Assembly: GCF_018130215.1 (NCBI RefSeq)
Contig: NZ_JAFCKQ010000003.1
Coordinates: 62,001-126,000, forward strand
Direction: 5' to 3'
Origin: Bradyrhizobium jicamae
GTDB lineage: Bacteria > Pseudomonadota > Alphaproteobacteria > Rhizobiales > Xanthobacteraceae
Length of the DNA stretch: 64,000 bases
In this document: positions 9,836 through 18,661 of the stretch, piece by piece
How positions within the stretch are numbered: the stretch's first letter is position 1
Layout: each line of letters starts with the position of its first letter
Made by a program: the position numbers and the translations under genes
Notes under the pieces: generated by a model
Databases searched by the model: none
Told to the model about the DNA's origin: nothing
The model's input: only the letters and a program-made list of their open reading frames with translations

Positions 9836-10933
9836 ATGGGTTTCAAATGCGGGATCGTCGGGCTGCCCAACGTCGGCAAATCGACGCTGTTCAATGCGCT
9901 GACCGAGACGGCGGCCGCGCAGGCGGCGAACTATCCGTTCTGCACCATCGAGCCGAATGTCGGCGAGGTGGCTGTGCCCGATCCGCGGCTCGACAAGCTG
10001 TCGGCGATCGCAAAGTCCGCGCAAATCATCCCGACCCGGCTGACCTTCGTCGACATCGCAGGACTGGTGCGCGGCGCCTCCAAGGGCGAAGGCCTCGGCA
10101 ACCAGTTCCTTGCCAATATCCGCGAGGTCGACGCCATCGCGCATGTGGTGCGCTGCTTCGAGGATTCCGACATCACCCATGTCGAGGGCAAGATTGCACC
10201 GCTCGCCGACATCGAGACCATCGAGACCGAGCTGATGCTGTCGGATCTCGACAGCCTGGAGAAACGCGTCGACAATCTTTCCAAGAAGGCCAAGGGGAAC
10301 GACAAGGACGCCAAGGAGCAGCTTGATCTCGTCAACCGCGCGCTGGTGTTGCTGCGCGACGGCAAGCCGGCCCGCGCGCTGGAGCGCAAGCCGGAGGAGG
10401 AACGGGCGTTCCGCATGCTCGGCCTGCTGACCTCGAAGCCGGTGCTCTATGTCTGCAACGTCGAGGAAGGCTCGGCGAAAGACGGCAACAGCTTTTCCAG
10501 TGCAGTGTTCGAGCGCGCCAGGGAGGAGGGCGCGGTGGCGGTCGTGATCTCAGCCAAGATCGAATCCGAGATCGCGACGCTGTCGCGTGAGGAACGCGTC
10601 GATTTCCTGGACACGCTGGGCCTGGAAGAGGCCGGGCTCGACCGCCTGATCCGCGCCGGCTATCAGCTGCTCGACCTCATCACCTATTTCACGGTCGGGC
10701 CGAAGGAAGCGCGCGCGTGGACCATCGATCGTGGCACAAAGGCTCCGGCCGCCGCCGGCGTGATCCATACGGATTTCGAGAAGGGCTTTATCCGCGCCGA
10801 AACCATCGCCTATGTTGACTATATCGCCGGCAATGGCGAAGCCGGCGCGCGCGATGCCGGCAAGCTGCGGCTCGAAGGCAAGGACTACGTCGTCGCCGAT
10901 GGCGACGTCATGCATTTCCGCTTCAATACCTGA
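9836..10933 (+). CDS. ychF: redox-regulated ATPase YchF (Obg family)
   Basis: A 365-residue P-loop protein. The Walker A/G1 motif GLPNVGKS is at residues 9-16, and the C-terminal TGS domain ([16 protein letters not shown] to VMHFRFNT) is complete. The family binds ATP in preference to GTP because its G4 motif is not NKxD; here the corresponding strand reads [10 protein letters not shown]. YchF binds ribosomes and affects the oxidative stress response. The gene ends the rplY-pth-ychF cluster. Confidence 0.96.
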   Translation: MGFKCGIVGLPNVGKSTLFNALTETAAAQAANYPFCTIEPNVGEVAVPDPRLDKLSAIAKSAQIIPTRLTFVDIAGLVRGASKGEGLGNQFLANIREVDAIAHVVRCFEDSDITHVEGKIAPLADIETIETELMLSDLDSLEKRVDNLSKKAKGNDKDAKEQLDLVNRALVLLRDGKPARALERKPEEERAFRMLGLLTSKPVLYVCNVEEGSAKDGNSFSSAVFERAREEGAVAVVISAKIESEIATLSREERVDFLDTLGLEEAGLDRLIRAGYQLLDLITYFTVGPKEARAWTIDRGTKAPAAAGVIHTDFEKGFIRAETIAYVDYIAGNGEAGARDAGKLRLEGKDYVVADGDVMHFRFNT

Positions 10934-10958
10934 TCGCGATCGCGGCCTCTTTCCCCAC

Positions 10959-11090
10959 GTCATCCCGGGCAACCGAAGCGCGACCCGAGACCCATAACCG
11001 CAGGATTGTGTCGTTGAAGCGGGCTGCGGCCCAAGCCTCGCCCCATCCACCATTGGTGGTTATGGGTCCTGCTTTCGCAGGGACGACAGC
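10959..11090. repeat. dispersed intergenic repeat, CCCATAACC/GGTTATGGG palindrome
   Basis: The region between ychF and the copper regulator holds a large imperfect palindrome: CGTCATCCCGGGCAACCG at the left, GACCCATAACC inside, and GGTTATGGGTCC then CGCAGGGACGACAG at the right. This fits a dispersed extragenic element. No gene is seen in it. Confidence 0.6.
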
Positions 11091-11104
11091 GAATATGTGG
11101 CAAT

Positions 11105-11389
11105 TCACCGGTCCACGCGGCCGATCACATCCATCAGCTCGGTGATCTTGCGCCGCTGGTCGGCCTTGTCGCCGGACGAGATCGCATGCTCGACGCAATG
11201 GGCGACATGGTCGCGCAGCACCTCTTCCTCGACGCGACGCAGCGCCGCGCGCGCGGCGGCAATCTGCGTCACCACGTCGATGCAATAGCGATCCTCCTCG
11301 ACCATGCCGGCGAGGCCGCGGATCTGGCCCTCGATTCGCTTGAGCCGTTTTAAACAGGATGCCTTGATCTCTTCGCGCATAAGCGTCAT
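11105..11389 (-). CDS. csoR: CsoR-type copper-sensing transcriptional repressor
   Basis: A 94-residue all-helical regulator of the CsoR/RcnR family. Cys36, His61 and Cys65 (YC near 36, DHVAHC near 60-65) are exactly the Cu(I) ligand set of CsoR, and the N-terminal helix keeps [13 protein letters not shown]. The protein should bind DNA as apo-oligomer and release it on Cu(I) binding. It is divergent from the CopA-type ATPase and a TACCC/GGGTA palindrome sits immediately upstream of its start. The ATG at 11389 has a G-rich run inside that palindrome as its only ribosome-binding site; the ATG at 11380 is an alternative. Confidence 0.92.
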   Translation of the reverse strand: MTLMREEIKASCLKRLKRIEGQIRGLAGMVEEDRYCIDVVTQIAAARAALRRVEEEVLRDHVAHCVEHAISSGDKADQRRKITELMDVIGRVDR

Positions 11390-11390
11390 A

Positions 11391-11405
11391 TACCCCCCTA
11401 GGGTA
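11391..11405. promoter_or_regulatory. putative CsoR operator
   Basis: TACCCCCCTAGGGTA is a near-perfect palindrome with TACCC and GGGTA arms, the type of GC-rich inverted repeat bound by CsoR proteins. It lies one base upstream of the repressor start codon and 39 bases before the likely GTG start of the ATPase gene, so one site could control both directions and would also cover the repressor ribosome-binding site. Confidence 0.7.
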
Positions 11406-11444
11406 TTAAACGCAAGAGGCCGGAAACCGGCGGGGAAGAGTCTG

Positions 11445-13838
11445 GTGGCACACGCAGAGCACGACCATCCACACGCGCATCACCGCCATCACGGCGCGGC
11501 CGCACATTCCTGTTGCGCTGGCAAGCATGATCATGGTGACACGCCGGCCGAGCCCGACATGGCGATCGATCCTGTCTGCGGCATGAAGGTCGATCCGGCC
11601 ACCGCCAGGCACCGCTTCAACTACAAGGGCGATGAGTATTTGTTCTGCAGCGGCCGCTGCCGCGAGCGCTTCGAGGCCGAGCCGGAGAAATTCCTGAGCC
11701 CCCGCGAACCCGAGCCGCCCGCGCCTGCGGACACCATCTACACCTGTCCGATGCATCCCGAGGTGCGTCAGGTCGGTTCGGGCAGTTGTCCGATCTGCGG
11801 CATGGCGCTGGAGCCTGAGCAGGTCTCGCTCGACAACGGGCCCGATCCTGAACTGATCGACATGACCAGGCGCTTGTGGATCGCGCTGGCGCTTACGTTA
11901 CCCGTTTTCGTGCTCGAGATGGGCAGCCATCTCGGCCTGATGCATCTGGTTCCGCAGACCTGGTCGAACTGGATCTCGTTCGTGCTGGCGACGCCTGTGG
12001 TGCTGTGGGCCGGCGCGCCATTCTTTCAGCGCGGCTGGCAGTCGCTGGTCACGCGCAATCTCAACATGTTCACGCTGATCGCGATGGGCACCGGTGTTGC
12101 CTACATCTACAGCGTGATCGCGACGTTGGCGCCGCAGCTGTTTCCGCCCGCGTTTCGCGACATGCATGGCGCGGTCGCGGTGTATTTCGAGGCGGCGGCG
12201 GTCATCACCGTTCTGGTGCTGCTTGGCCAGGTGCTGGAGCTGCGTGCGCGGGCGCGGACCTCGGGCGCGATCCGCGCGCTGCTCGGCCTTGCGCCGAAGA
12301 CCGCGCGGCGCATCACCGATCACGGTGAAGAAGACATCGCGATCGACGCGATCAAGGTCGGCGATCGCTTGCGGGTACGGCCCGGCGAGAAGGCCCCGGT
12401 CGACGGCATCGTGACCGAGGGGCACGCGGTGGTCGATGAATCCATGGTCACCGGCGAGTCGATGCCCGTGCCCAAGGCCGAAGGCGATCGCGTGATCGGC
12501 GGCACCGTCAACCAGAGCGGCGGCTTCGTGATGCAGGCCGAGAAGGTCGGTCGCGACACCATGCTGTCGCGGATCGTCGACATGGTCGCGAAGGCGCAGC
12601 GCTCGCGCGCGCCGATCCAGCGGCTCGCCGACCGCGTCGCCGGCTGGTTCGTGCCGGCGGTCATCGCCGCCGCCGTGCTCGCCTTCGTCGCATGGGAGCT
12701 GTACGGACCGGAGCCGCGCCTGACCTTCGCGCTTGTCGCCGCGGTCACGGTGCTGATCATCGCCTGCCCCTGCGCGCTCGGGCTCGCGACGCCGATGTCG
12801 ATCATGGTCGGCGTCGGCCGCGGCGCGCAGTCCGGCATCCTGATCCGCGACGCGCAGGCACTGGAGCGGATGGAGGCAGTCGATACGCTTGTCATCGACA
12901 AGACCGGAACGCTGACCGAGGGCAAGCCGAAGGTCGCGCGCGTCATTCCGGCTGAAGGCTTCGACGAGGCCGGCCTGCTGCGCCTCGCTGCAAGTGTCGA
13001 GCAAGGCAGCGAGCATCCGTTGGCGCAAGCGATCCTGACAGCGGCGAAGGAGCGCGAGCTTGCACCCGCTGCGGTCGGCAACTTCGCCTCACCGTCCGGC
13101 AAGGGCGCGACCGGCATGGTTGCGGGCAAGCAGGTCGCGCTCGGCAATGCCATGCTGATGGGTGAGCTCAAGGTCGCTACGTCAGCGCTGGATCGGGCCG
13201 CCGAAGCCGCGCGTGTGGACGGCGCCACTGCGATCTATGTCGCCGTCGATGGCCGCATCGCCGGCGTGATCGCGATCGCCGATCCGGTCAAGGCGTCGGC
13301 AGCGAAAGCCTTGCAGGCGCTGCGCGCCGAAGGCCTGCGCATCGTGATGCTGACCGGCGACAACCAGACCACGGCGCAGGCCGTGGCGCGCACGCTCGGC
13401 ATCGATGAGGTCGAGGCCGGTGTGCTGCCGGAACGCAAGAGCGAGGTCGTGCGGCGGCTGCGCCGCGAGGGCCGCACCGTCGCGATGGCCGGCGACGGCG
13501 TCAACGACGCGCCGGCGCTCGCCGCCGCCGATGTCGGCATCGCGATGGGCGGCGGCACGGATGTCGCGATCGAAAGCGCCGGCATCACGCTGCTCACCGG
13601 CGACCTGACGGGCCTCGTTCGTGCCCGGCGGCTGTCGGTTGCGACCATGGGCAACATTCGCCAGAACCTGGCCTTCGCCTTCGTCTACAACGCCGCCGGC
13701 GTTCCGATCGCAGCCGGCGTGCTGTATCCGCTGTTCGGCATCCTGTTGTCGCCGATGGTCGGCGCAGCTGCGATGGCGCTGTCCTCGGTCAGCGTCATCG
13801 GCAACGCGCTGCGATTGTCCCGCACGAAACTGGACTAA
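11445..13838 (+). CDS. copA: Cu(I)-translocating P1B-type ATPase with YHS and heavy-metal-binding domains
   Basis: An inner-membrane copper export pump of 797 residues from a GTG start at 11445, chosen because GGGGAAGAG precedes it and because earlier in-frame starts would run back through the operator into csoR. Order: His/Cys-rich head ([18 protein letters not shown]), YHS domain ([10 protein letters not shown] to about residue 83), a CPMHPEV...[11 protein letters not shown] metal-binding segment (about 98-124), membrane region, TGES actuator motif, [32 protein letters not shown]. The last helices carry YNAAGVP and MALSSVSV, the Cu(I) type signature. The classical GMxCxxC domain is absent, replaced by YHS. 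Confidence 0.93.
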   Translation: MAHAEHDHPHAHHRHHGAAAHSCCAGKHDHGDTPAEPDMAIDPVCGMKVDPATARHRFNYKGDEYLFCSGRCRERFEAEPEKFLSPREPEPPAPADTIYTCPMHPEVRQVGSGSCPICGMALEPEQVSLDNGPDPELIDMTRRLWIALALTLPVFVLEMGSHLGLMHLVPQTWSNWISFVLATPVVLWAGAPFFQRGWQSLVTRNLNMFTLIAMGTGVAYIYSVIATLAPQLFPPAFRDMHGAVAVYFEAAAVITVLVLLGQVLELRARARTSGAIRALLGLAPKTARRITDHGEEDIAIDAIKVGDRLRVRPGEKAPVDGIVTEGHAVVDESMVTGESMPVPKAEGDRVIGGTVNQSGGFVMQAEKVGRDTMLSRIVDMVAKAQRSRAPIQRLADRVAGWFVPAVIAAAVLAFVAWELYGPEPRLTFALVAAVTVLIIACPCALGLATPMSIMVGVGRGAQSGILIRDAQALERMEAVDTLVIDKTGTLTEGKPKVARVIPAEGFDEAGLLRLAASVEQGSEHPLAQAILTAAKERELAPAAVGNFASPSGKGATGMVAGKQVALGNAMLMGELKVATSALDRAAEAARVDGATAIYVAVDGRIAGVIAIADPVKASAAKALQALRAEGLRIVMLTGDNQTTAQAVARTLGIDEVEAGVLPERKSEVVRRLRREGRTVAMAGDGVNDAPALAAADVGIAMGGGTDVAIESAGITLLTGDLTGLVRARRLSVATMGNIRQNLAFAFVYNAAGVPIAAGVLYPLFGILLSPMVGAAAMALSSVSVIGNALRLSRTKLD

Positions 13839-13889
13839 AGCGGGACGAGATAAGGCCGAATCGTCATCGCGCTTTGGCTCCTTGTTTGA

Positions 13890-13963
13890 GTATGATCTCC
13901 GCGCAAACGCGTTCCGCGTTTGTCGCGAGGGAAAACCGCTGCACACTTTTCCGGATCATGCTC
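13890..13963. repeat. dispersed intergenic repeat, AAACGCGTTCCGCGTTTG type
   Basis: Between the ATPase gene and the DapA-family gene lies GTATGATCTCCGCGCAAACG, a short hairpin (AAACGCGTTCCGCGTTT), then CACTTTTCCGGATCATGCTC, so the ends (ATGATC and GATCAT) are inverted. The pattern is that of a dispersed repeat element; the remaining 56 bases to 14019 hold a CCGGATTTCGCTGACG tract and no gene. Confidence 0.55.
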
Positions 13964-14019
13964 TAGGCTCCGCTGGCGAATAGCCCGGATTTCGCTGACG
14001 CTTCATCCGGACACGAAGA

Positions 14020-14937
14020 TCACGCCGGCTGCGGCATCGGCTGTGCCCGCCGCTCCATTTCCGCATCGAGCCAGGCGGCGAGATCGGCGCTGACCTCAAC
14101 CATTGGCAGCCGGACCTCGGGGCTGTCGATCAGGCCCAGCCGCCACAGCCAGTGCTTGGCCGGCGACGGGCTCGGCGCGGCGAACAATAGCCGGGTCAGG
14201 GGGGCGACACTCTGCCACGCGGCCAGCGCCGCATCGCGATTGCCCTCTCTCAGCAGCATTCTGATCGAGGCGAAGGTCTCGGTCTGAACATGCGCCGACA
14301 GCAGGATCGCGCCATCGGCGCCGTCGGACAGCGCGTCGAACGTTTGCGTGTCCTCGCCGGTCAGCACGCGGAAGCCGGCCGGCCGCCGGGCGATGAAGTC
14401 GATCGTCTGGGCGCGATCGGCGCAACAATCCTTCATGCCGACGATGTTTGGGTGCGCGGCAAGCGAAAGCAGCGTCTCGTTGGTGAGGTTCACCGCTGTG
14501 CGGTAGGGGATGTTGTAGAGCACGATCGGCCAGGCGGCGTGATCGGCGAGCGCGTTGAAGTGCTGCACGAGCCCGCGCTGCGAGGGGCGCGTGTAATAGG
14601 GGCTTGCGATCAGGTAGCCGTCGATCGGCCAGTCGGCGGTGTCATCAAGCGTTTCCTTCATTCGTGCAGTGCTGGCGCCGGAAAGTCCCAGGCAGACCGG
14701 CAGATGGCGGGAGGTGGCACTGAGCTCGGCGAGCACCACGCTCACCAGCCCCTCCAGCTCGCCCAGGCCCAGCGACATGCCCTCACCGGAGGTTGCACCG
14801 AGGATCAAGCCGTCGACGGGCTGGCCGGCATAGTGCCGCACCAGACGGCGCAGCGAGGTGACGTCGAGCTCACCGTCGCGAAACGGAGTGATCAAAGGCA
14901 GCCACAGGCCATGCAATTGTTGTTGTAGATCAGTCAT
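14020..14937 (-). CDS. dihydrodipicolinate synthase (DapA) family protein
   Basis: A 305-residue TIM-barrel Schiff-base lyase/synthase. The GATSGEG pyruvate loop is at 47-53, Tyr141 and the Schiff-base Lys169 (VGMKDCC) are present, and Arg146 in YNIPYR matches the arginine that DapA uses to bind aspartate semialdehyde. True dihydrodipicolinate synthase activity, the first step of the lysine branch, is thus possible, although sugar-acid aldolases of the same family cannot be excluded. AAGGAGATGG precedes the ATG at 14937; a longer frame to 15021 would read through the leader terminator. The leader upstream looks like an attenuator with adjacent Lys codons. Confidence 0.85.
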   Translation of the reverse strand: MTDLQQQLHGLWLPLITPFRDGELDVTSLRRLVRHYAGQPVDGLILGATSGEGMSLGLGELEGLVSVVLAELSATSRHLPVCLGLSGASTARMKETLDDTADWPIDGYLIASPYYTRPSQRGLVQHFNALADHAAWPIVLYNIPYRTAVNLTNETLLSLAAHPNIVGMKDCCADRAQTIDFIARRPAGFRVLTGEDTQTFDALSDGADGAILLSAHVQTETFASIRMLLREGNRDAALAAWQSVAPLTRLLFAAPSPSPAKHWLWRLGLIDSPEVRLPMVEVSADLAAWLDAEMERRAQPMPQPA

Positions 14938-14980
14938 GTTCCATCTCCTTGAGGTGGGGAAGCCGGAGACGGGACCCAAC

Positions 14981-15008
14981 AAAAAACCCCGTCCAGACGG
15001 CGGGGTTT
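14981..15008 (-). terminator. rho-independent terminator in the leader of the DapA-family gene
   Basis: On the minus strand AAACCCCG and CGGGGTTT pair around a 9-base loop and run into six T residues, about 45 bases upstream of the DapA-family start codon. A terminator in front of a gene on the same strand, preceded by a short ORF and another hairpin, is the layout of an attenuator. No other minus-strand gene ends here, so it is unlikely to serve an upstream unit. Confidence 0.7.
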
Positions 15009-15036
15009 CGGGATCGTTCAAATGCGAAGGATGATC

Positions 15037-15111
15037 TTATCGCGCGCGATCTCGTGTCCCCGGGAGGGGACCTTTTTTCGACGAGAGAGCTGCGCACGAA
15101 GTCGTGATCAT
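15037..15111 (-). CDS. putative 24-residue leader peptide of the DapA-family gene
   Basis: The short ORF MITTSCAALSSKKGPLPGTR plus four residues ends in TAA. Two successive AAA lysine codons fall just before a GTCCCC/GGGGAC hairpin (15056-15071). A promoter-like TTGACA with a CATCAT -10 at 17-bp spacing would start transcription at or next to the A of this ATG, meaning a leaderless message as known for trpL in Sinorhizobium. Translation of this ORF is unproven; the call depends on the leader architecture. Confidence 0.45.
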   Translation of the reverse strand: MITTSCAALSSKKGPLPGTRDRAR

Positions 15112-15117
15112 GAAACG

Positions 15118-15146
15118 ATGATGCTGCGATGCGTTCGTATTGTCAA
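15118..15146 (-). promoter_or_regulatory. putative promoter of the DapA-family leader
   Basis: Minus-strand -35 TTGACA (15141-15146) and -10-like CATCAT (15118-15123) are separated by 17 bases. The predicted start falls near 15111, the first base of the putative leader ORF. The -35 is perfect but the -10 is poor. Confidence 0.5.
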
Positions 15147-15205
15147 TGCGTGCACAAGCCCGCAGGTGCAATCCGTTATGTCGGCGCGGACATGACGTCG
15201 AGATG

Positions 15206-15236
15206 AAAAAAAGCCGGGCTCGACTGAGCCCGGCTT
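15206..15236 (-). terminator. rho-independent terminator downstream of the trxB-LysR unit
   Basis: A perfect 11-bp stem, AAGCCGGGCTC with GAGCCCGGCTT, closes a GACT loop and runs into seven T residues on the minus strand. It lies about 235 bases after the LysR stop codon, the nearest upstream minus-strand gene. Confidence 0.85.
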
Positions 15237-15318
15237 GAGGTATTGGCCACGTGAGGCCGACACAATCACCTTCCAAGAGGGATTACTGAACAACCGCGCC
15301 ACTGGAGGAGGGGGACAT

Positions 15319-15459
15319 ATGCGCGACGCGACCGCTCAGCGTGTTGATACTATGATCCCCATAACCGCCATGCGGCAACCGTCCGAGCCGCATGTCAGAC
15401 ATGCGGAGATTTGGGGGGCATCTTGCAGCGGCGCGGAGCCGTATAACGGAAACGTATAA
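15319..15459 (+). CDS. small hypothetical ORF (46 residues), doubtful
   Basis: An ATG at 15319 follows a very strong Shine-Dalgarno run (GGAGGAGGGGG) and opens 46 codons beginning MRDATAQRVDTMIPITAMRQ. The product has no membrane segment or motif and ends 11 bases before the convergent LysR stop codon. The strong ribosome-binding site is the only support; it may be spurious. Confidence 0.3.
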   Translation: MRDATAQRVDTMIPITAMRQPSEPHVRHAEIWGASCSGAEPYNGNV

Positions 15460-15470
15460 GGGCCGCTTAA

Positions 15471-16394
15471 TCAGGACGGCCAGCGCTGCGCCTTGCTCAC
15501 CACAAAGTCGCGGAACACCTGCACCCGCGCCACCGTCTTCAGCTCCTCCGGATAGACGAAGTAGGTGTCGAGTGCGATAGAGTCGGATTCGCCGAACAAC
15601 TGCACGAGGCGGTTGTTCTCTTCGACCAGATAGTCCGGCAGCGCGGCGATGCCGAGCCCCTGCTGACAGGCGCGCACCAGCCCCAGGATGTTGTTGACCT
15701 TGAAGTAGGGTTCTCGCGGCCCGGAGCCGTTGCGGCCGGCGTCGATCAGCCAGCTTCGGTTCTGCAGATGCGGCTGCACCTGCGCATCGCCGAGCATGAT
15801 GATGCGATGCGAGTCGAGATCATCGAGCGTCCGCGGCGTGCCGAAGCGCTTGATGTATTCCGGCGAGCAGTAGGCGTGGAAACCGATCGAGAACAGCTTG
15901 CGCTGGATCAGGTCGGGCTGGGTCGGCTTGCGGGTGCGGATCGCAACGTCGGCCTCGCGCATCGACAGATCGAGATCCTCGTCGGTGACGATCAGCGAGA
16001 TCCGGATGTCCGGATAGAGCGCGGTGAACTCGTCGAGCCGCGGGATCAGCCAGTTGATGCCGAGCGCGGGCGGCGTCGTGATCTTGAGGTCGCCGCTCGG
16101 CCGTTCGCGGCTGTCGGTGAGTTTTGCCCGCGCAGCCTGCAGTTGCATGAACACGTCGTGGGCGGTGCGGAACAGCAGATCGCCCTGTTCGGTCAGGATC
16201 AGGCCGCGGGCGTGGCGGTGGAACAGCGAGACCGACAGCTCCTGCTCCAGCGCACTGACCTGGCGGGAGACCGCCGATTGCGAAAGTCCAAGCTGCTCGC
16301 CGGCATGCGTGAAGCTGCCCGCTTCCGCCGCTGCGTGGAAAACCTTCAGCTTGTCCCAGTCCATATCCGTAAATCCGTCGCGAGATCGTGCCAT
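15471..16394 (-). CDS. LysR family transcriptional regulator
   Basis: A 307-residue regulator with an N-terminal winged helix (FHAAAEAGSFTHAGEQLGLS then QSAVSRQVSALEQEL) and a periplasmic-binding-protein-like effector domain. Its start lies 2 bases after the trxB stop codon, so it is probably translated from the trxB message; Met12 (16361) is an alternative start. Regulators of this type next to thioredoxin reductase may respond to redox state or a metabolite, but no target is evident. Confidence 0.92.
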   Translation of the reverse strand: MARSRDGFTDMDWDKLKVFHAAAEAGSFTHAGEQLGLSQSAVSRQVSALEQELSVSLFHRHARGLILTEQGDLLFRTAHDVFMQLQAARAKLTDSRERPSGDLKITTPPALGINWLIPRLDEFTALYPDIRISLIVTDEDLDLSMREADVAIRTRKPTQPDLIQRKLFSIGFHAYCSPEYIKRFGTPRTLDDLDSHRIIMLGDAQVQPHLQNRSWLIDAGRNGSGPREPYFKVNNILGLVRACQQGLGIAALPDYLVEENNRLVQLFGESDSIALDTYFVYPEELKTVARVQVFRDFVVSKAQRWPS

Positions 16395-16396
16395 GA

Positions 16397-17362
16397 CTAT
16401 TCCGCCGCTGCGCGATCATTCGCGCGAAGAGCCAGAAAGCGTTCCGCCTCGAGTGCCGCCATGCAGCCGAGGCCGGCGGCGGTGACCGCCTGCCGATAGG
16501 TTTCGTCCGCCACGTCGCCTGCGGCGAACAGGCCAGGGACCGAGGTTGCGGTCGAATTCGGCGCCACCTCGACATAGCCAGACGGTTTGAGCTTGATCTG
16601 GCCTTTGACCAACTCGGTCGCGGGCGCGTGGCCGATCGCGACGAAGACGCCGTCGGTCTTGAGTTCCGTCAGCGCGCCGGTCTTGACGTTCTTCAGTCGC
16701 ACATACGTGACCTTGCTCGGGTTCTCGGTCCCGCAGATCTCGTCGAGCACGGAGTCCCAGACCACCCTGATCTTCGGGTGCTTGAACAGGCGCTCCTGCA
16801 GGATGCGCTCGGCGCGGAAGTGGTCGCGGCGATGCACGATGGTGACTTGCGTGGCGTGGTTGGTGAGGTACAGCGCCTCCTCGACCGCGGTATTGCCGCC
16901 GCCGACCACCACGACCTCCTTGTTGCGATAAAAGAAGCCGTCGCAGGTGGCGCAAGCCGACACGCCGCCACCCTGGAATTTCACTTCCGACGGTATCCCG
17001 AGCCAGCGCGCCTGTGCGCCGGTGGCGAGGATGACGGTTTCAGCCAGATAGATGTCGCCGGAATCGCAGGTCAGGCGGAACGGCCGCTGGGAGAGCTCAA
17101 GCTTGGTGACAAGGTCGGTGACGATGCTGGTGCCGACATGGGACGCCTGCTTCTCCATCTGCTCCATCAGCCAGGGACCCTGGATCACGTCGGCGAAACC
17201 CGGATAGTTCTCGACATCGGTGGTGATGGTGAGCTGCCCGCCCGGCTGGATGCCCTGGATCAGCACCGGCTCGAGCATCGCGCGCGCCGCGTAGATCGCC
17301 GCGGTGTACCCGGCGGGGCCGGACCCGATGATGGCGACCTTGGCATGGATAGGCGCGGGCAT
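16397..17362 (-). CDS. trxB: thioredoxin-disulfide reductase
   Basis: A 321-residue FAD flavoprotein that passes electrons from NADPH to thioredoxin. The FAD motif GSGPAGYTAAIYAARA starts at residue 13, the redox-active CATC is Cys137/Cys140, the NADPH motif GGGNTAVEEAL follows, and the C-terminal FAD segment GLFAAGDVAD is intact. It heads a two-gene unit with the LysR regulator. The region upstream is shared with the divergent Lrp-type gene. Confidence 0.97.
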   Translation of the reverse strand: MPAPIHAKVAIIGSGPAGYTAAIYAARAMLEPVLIQGIQPGGQLTITTDVENYPGFADVIQGPWLMEQMEKQASHVGTSIVTDLVTKLELSQRPFRLTCDSGDIYLAETVILATGAQARWLGIPSEVKFQGGGVSACATCDGFFYRNKEVVVVGGGNTAVEEALYLTNHATQVTIVHRRDHFRAERILQERLFKHPKIRVVWDSVLDEICGTENPSKVTYVRLKNVKTGALTELKTDGVFVAIGHAPATELVKGQIKLKPSGYVEVAPNSTATSVPGLFAAGDVADETYRQAVTAAGLGCMAALEAERFLALRANDRAAAE

Positions 17363-17550
17363 TGGCAGATCCCTCTGTTTTGGGGACTTTGATCAGGACT
17401 TGTGCGGGAAGCGCCCGGAAACGCGTCGCAGCGGCGCCAAAAGTGTCAAATCCAAGAATATGATATCTGGGTAGCTATGCAAGAATTGCAATCCAAGCCA
17501 GCGATTTTTCCCCGGAACTGAAATCAAATTCGCGAAATCGTGCGCTGCAC

Positions 17551-17567
17551 GCGCAATAAAATTGCGC
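17551..17567. promoter_or_regulatory. palindrome upstream of the Lrp-type gene, possible autoregulatory site
   Basis: GCGCAATAAAATTGCGC is a perfect 7-bp inverted repeat with a 3-base A-rich centre, 77 bases before the likely GTG start and within the trxB/Lrp divergent region. Lrp/AsnC proteins favour A/T-centred palindromes in their own promoters, so it is a candidate site only. Confidence 0.45.
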
Positions 17568-17643
17568 AAGCTGCGCCGCCTGCGCTATGAGAGTTGCCGG
17601 CAGAGCTGCCGAGCCTTCCAAGCCCTTAGGGAACCGTAGTCGC

Positions 17644-18123
17644 GTGTCGAAGAACCTTGACGAGATCGACCTCAAAATCCTCGCCGAAATCCAGGCGGAC
17701 GGCCGAATCACCAACGTGGAACTGGCCAAGCGCGTCGGGATCTCGCCGCCACCCTGCCTGCGCAGGGTCCGGACTCTGGAGGAGGAAGGCTACATCCAGG
17801 GATACCGCGGCCTGCTCGATCCGCGCCGTCTCGGCTTCGACGTGACCGTGTTCGCTGCGGTTCATCTGTCGAGCCAGGCCGACGCCGATCTGCGCGCCTT
17901 CGAGACCTTCGTGCGCGCCGAGCCGCTGGTGCGGGAATGCTGGATGCTGTCGGGCGAGGTCGACTTCATCCTGAAATGCGTCGCGCCCGACATGGCGACG
18001 TTCCAGGATTTCGTCACCCACCTGACAGCCGCGCCACATGTGCGCAACGTCCGGACGTCGCTGGTGCTGCACAATTCAAAGTACGAGGCGGCGGTGCCGC
18101 TGGATCTCAGGGCCGCCGGCTGA
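17644..18123 (+). CDS. Lrp/AsnC family transcriptional regulator
   Basis: A 159-residue regulator from the GTG at 17644: an N-terminal HTH (LDEIDLKILAEIQADGRITN then VELAKRVGISPPPCLRRVRTLE) and a C-terminal RAM/effector domain. Lrp-type proteins form octamers that sense amino acids. An in-frame ATG at 17587 would add 19 non-conserved residues, so the later start is preferred. It is divergent from trxB. Confidence 0.9.
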   Translation: MSKNLDEIDLKILAEIQADGRITNVELAKRVGISPPPCLRRVRTLEEEGYIQGYRGLLDPRRLGFDVTVFAAVHLSSQADADLRAFETFVRAEPLVRECWMLSGEVDFILKCVAPDMATFQDFVTHLTAAPHVRNVRTSLVLHNSKYEAAVPLDLRAAG

Positions 18124-18141
18124 GGCGCGGTCTCCGTTGAT

Positions 18142-18256
18142 CCGTCATTGCGAGCAGTTCGCGACAAAATTGCATGCAATTTTGCGCTGAAGCGACGAAG
18201 CAATCCATGCTTCGTCGCTCGCGGAGAAAATGCTTCGCTGCACTCGCAATGACGGG
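18142..18256. repeat. dispersed palindrome, CCGTCATTGCGAGC type
   Basis: CCGTCATTGCGAGC at the left and CTCGCAATGACGGG at the right form the outer arms. Inside are GAAGCGACGAAGCAATCCATGC and related inverted tracts. The same type occurs at 26570-26689 and 27796-27880. Confidence 0.75.
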
Positions 18257-18262
18257 TGTTCG

Positions 18263-18661
18263 CTACTTCTTCAGCATCGCGTCGACGCTGATGGGGCCGG
18301 GGCCCGAGGTCGCGAGGTAGAGGCAGGCGAAGCAGAACGCGATCGCCAGAGTGCCGCCATTGAGCAGCGGATAAAAGCCCTTGGGGAAGTGGTAGATGAA
18401 ATAGGCGAAAGCCATTTCTCCCGACAAGACGAAGGCCACGATCCGGGAAAACAGGCCGATCATTAGCAGCGCGCCGAGGATCAGTTCAATAATGCCGGCA
18501 GTTCCGACCAACGAGAACAATTCGACTTTGTCGAACATCGTCCCGGGCGGGAATTTAAGCAGCTTGGCGACGCCGAACTGAAACAACAGCAGTCCGGTGA
18601 TGAACCGGAGCAGGCTGAGAGCCAGCGGCTGAAACTTTGAAAACGTCTGGTCCAATGTCAT
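18263..18661 (-). CDS. DoxX family membrane protein
   Basis: A 132-residue protein with four predicted membrane helices and the DoxX pattern LRFITGLLLFQFGVAKLLKF near the N terminus. DoxX proteins are small inner-membrane proteins with varied, often redox or stress linked, roles; the specific role here is unknown. Convergent with the Lrp-type gene across a dispersed palindrome. Confidence 0.88.
   Translation of the reverse strand: MTLDQTFSKFQPLALSLLRFITGLLLFQFGVAKLLKFPPGTMFDKVELFSLVGTAGIIELILGALLMIGLFSRIVAFVLSGEMAFAYFIYHFPKGFYPLLNGGTLAIAFCFACLYLATSGPGPISVDAMLKK

Noticed and set aside
15056..15078. Plus-strand terminator look-alike (GTCCCC-GGGA-GGGGAC then CTTTTTT)
   Set aside because: No plus-strand gene upstream to end here; the hairpin makes better sense as part of the minus-strand leader.
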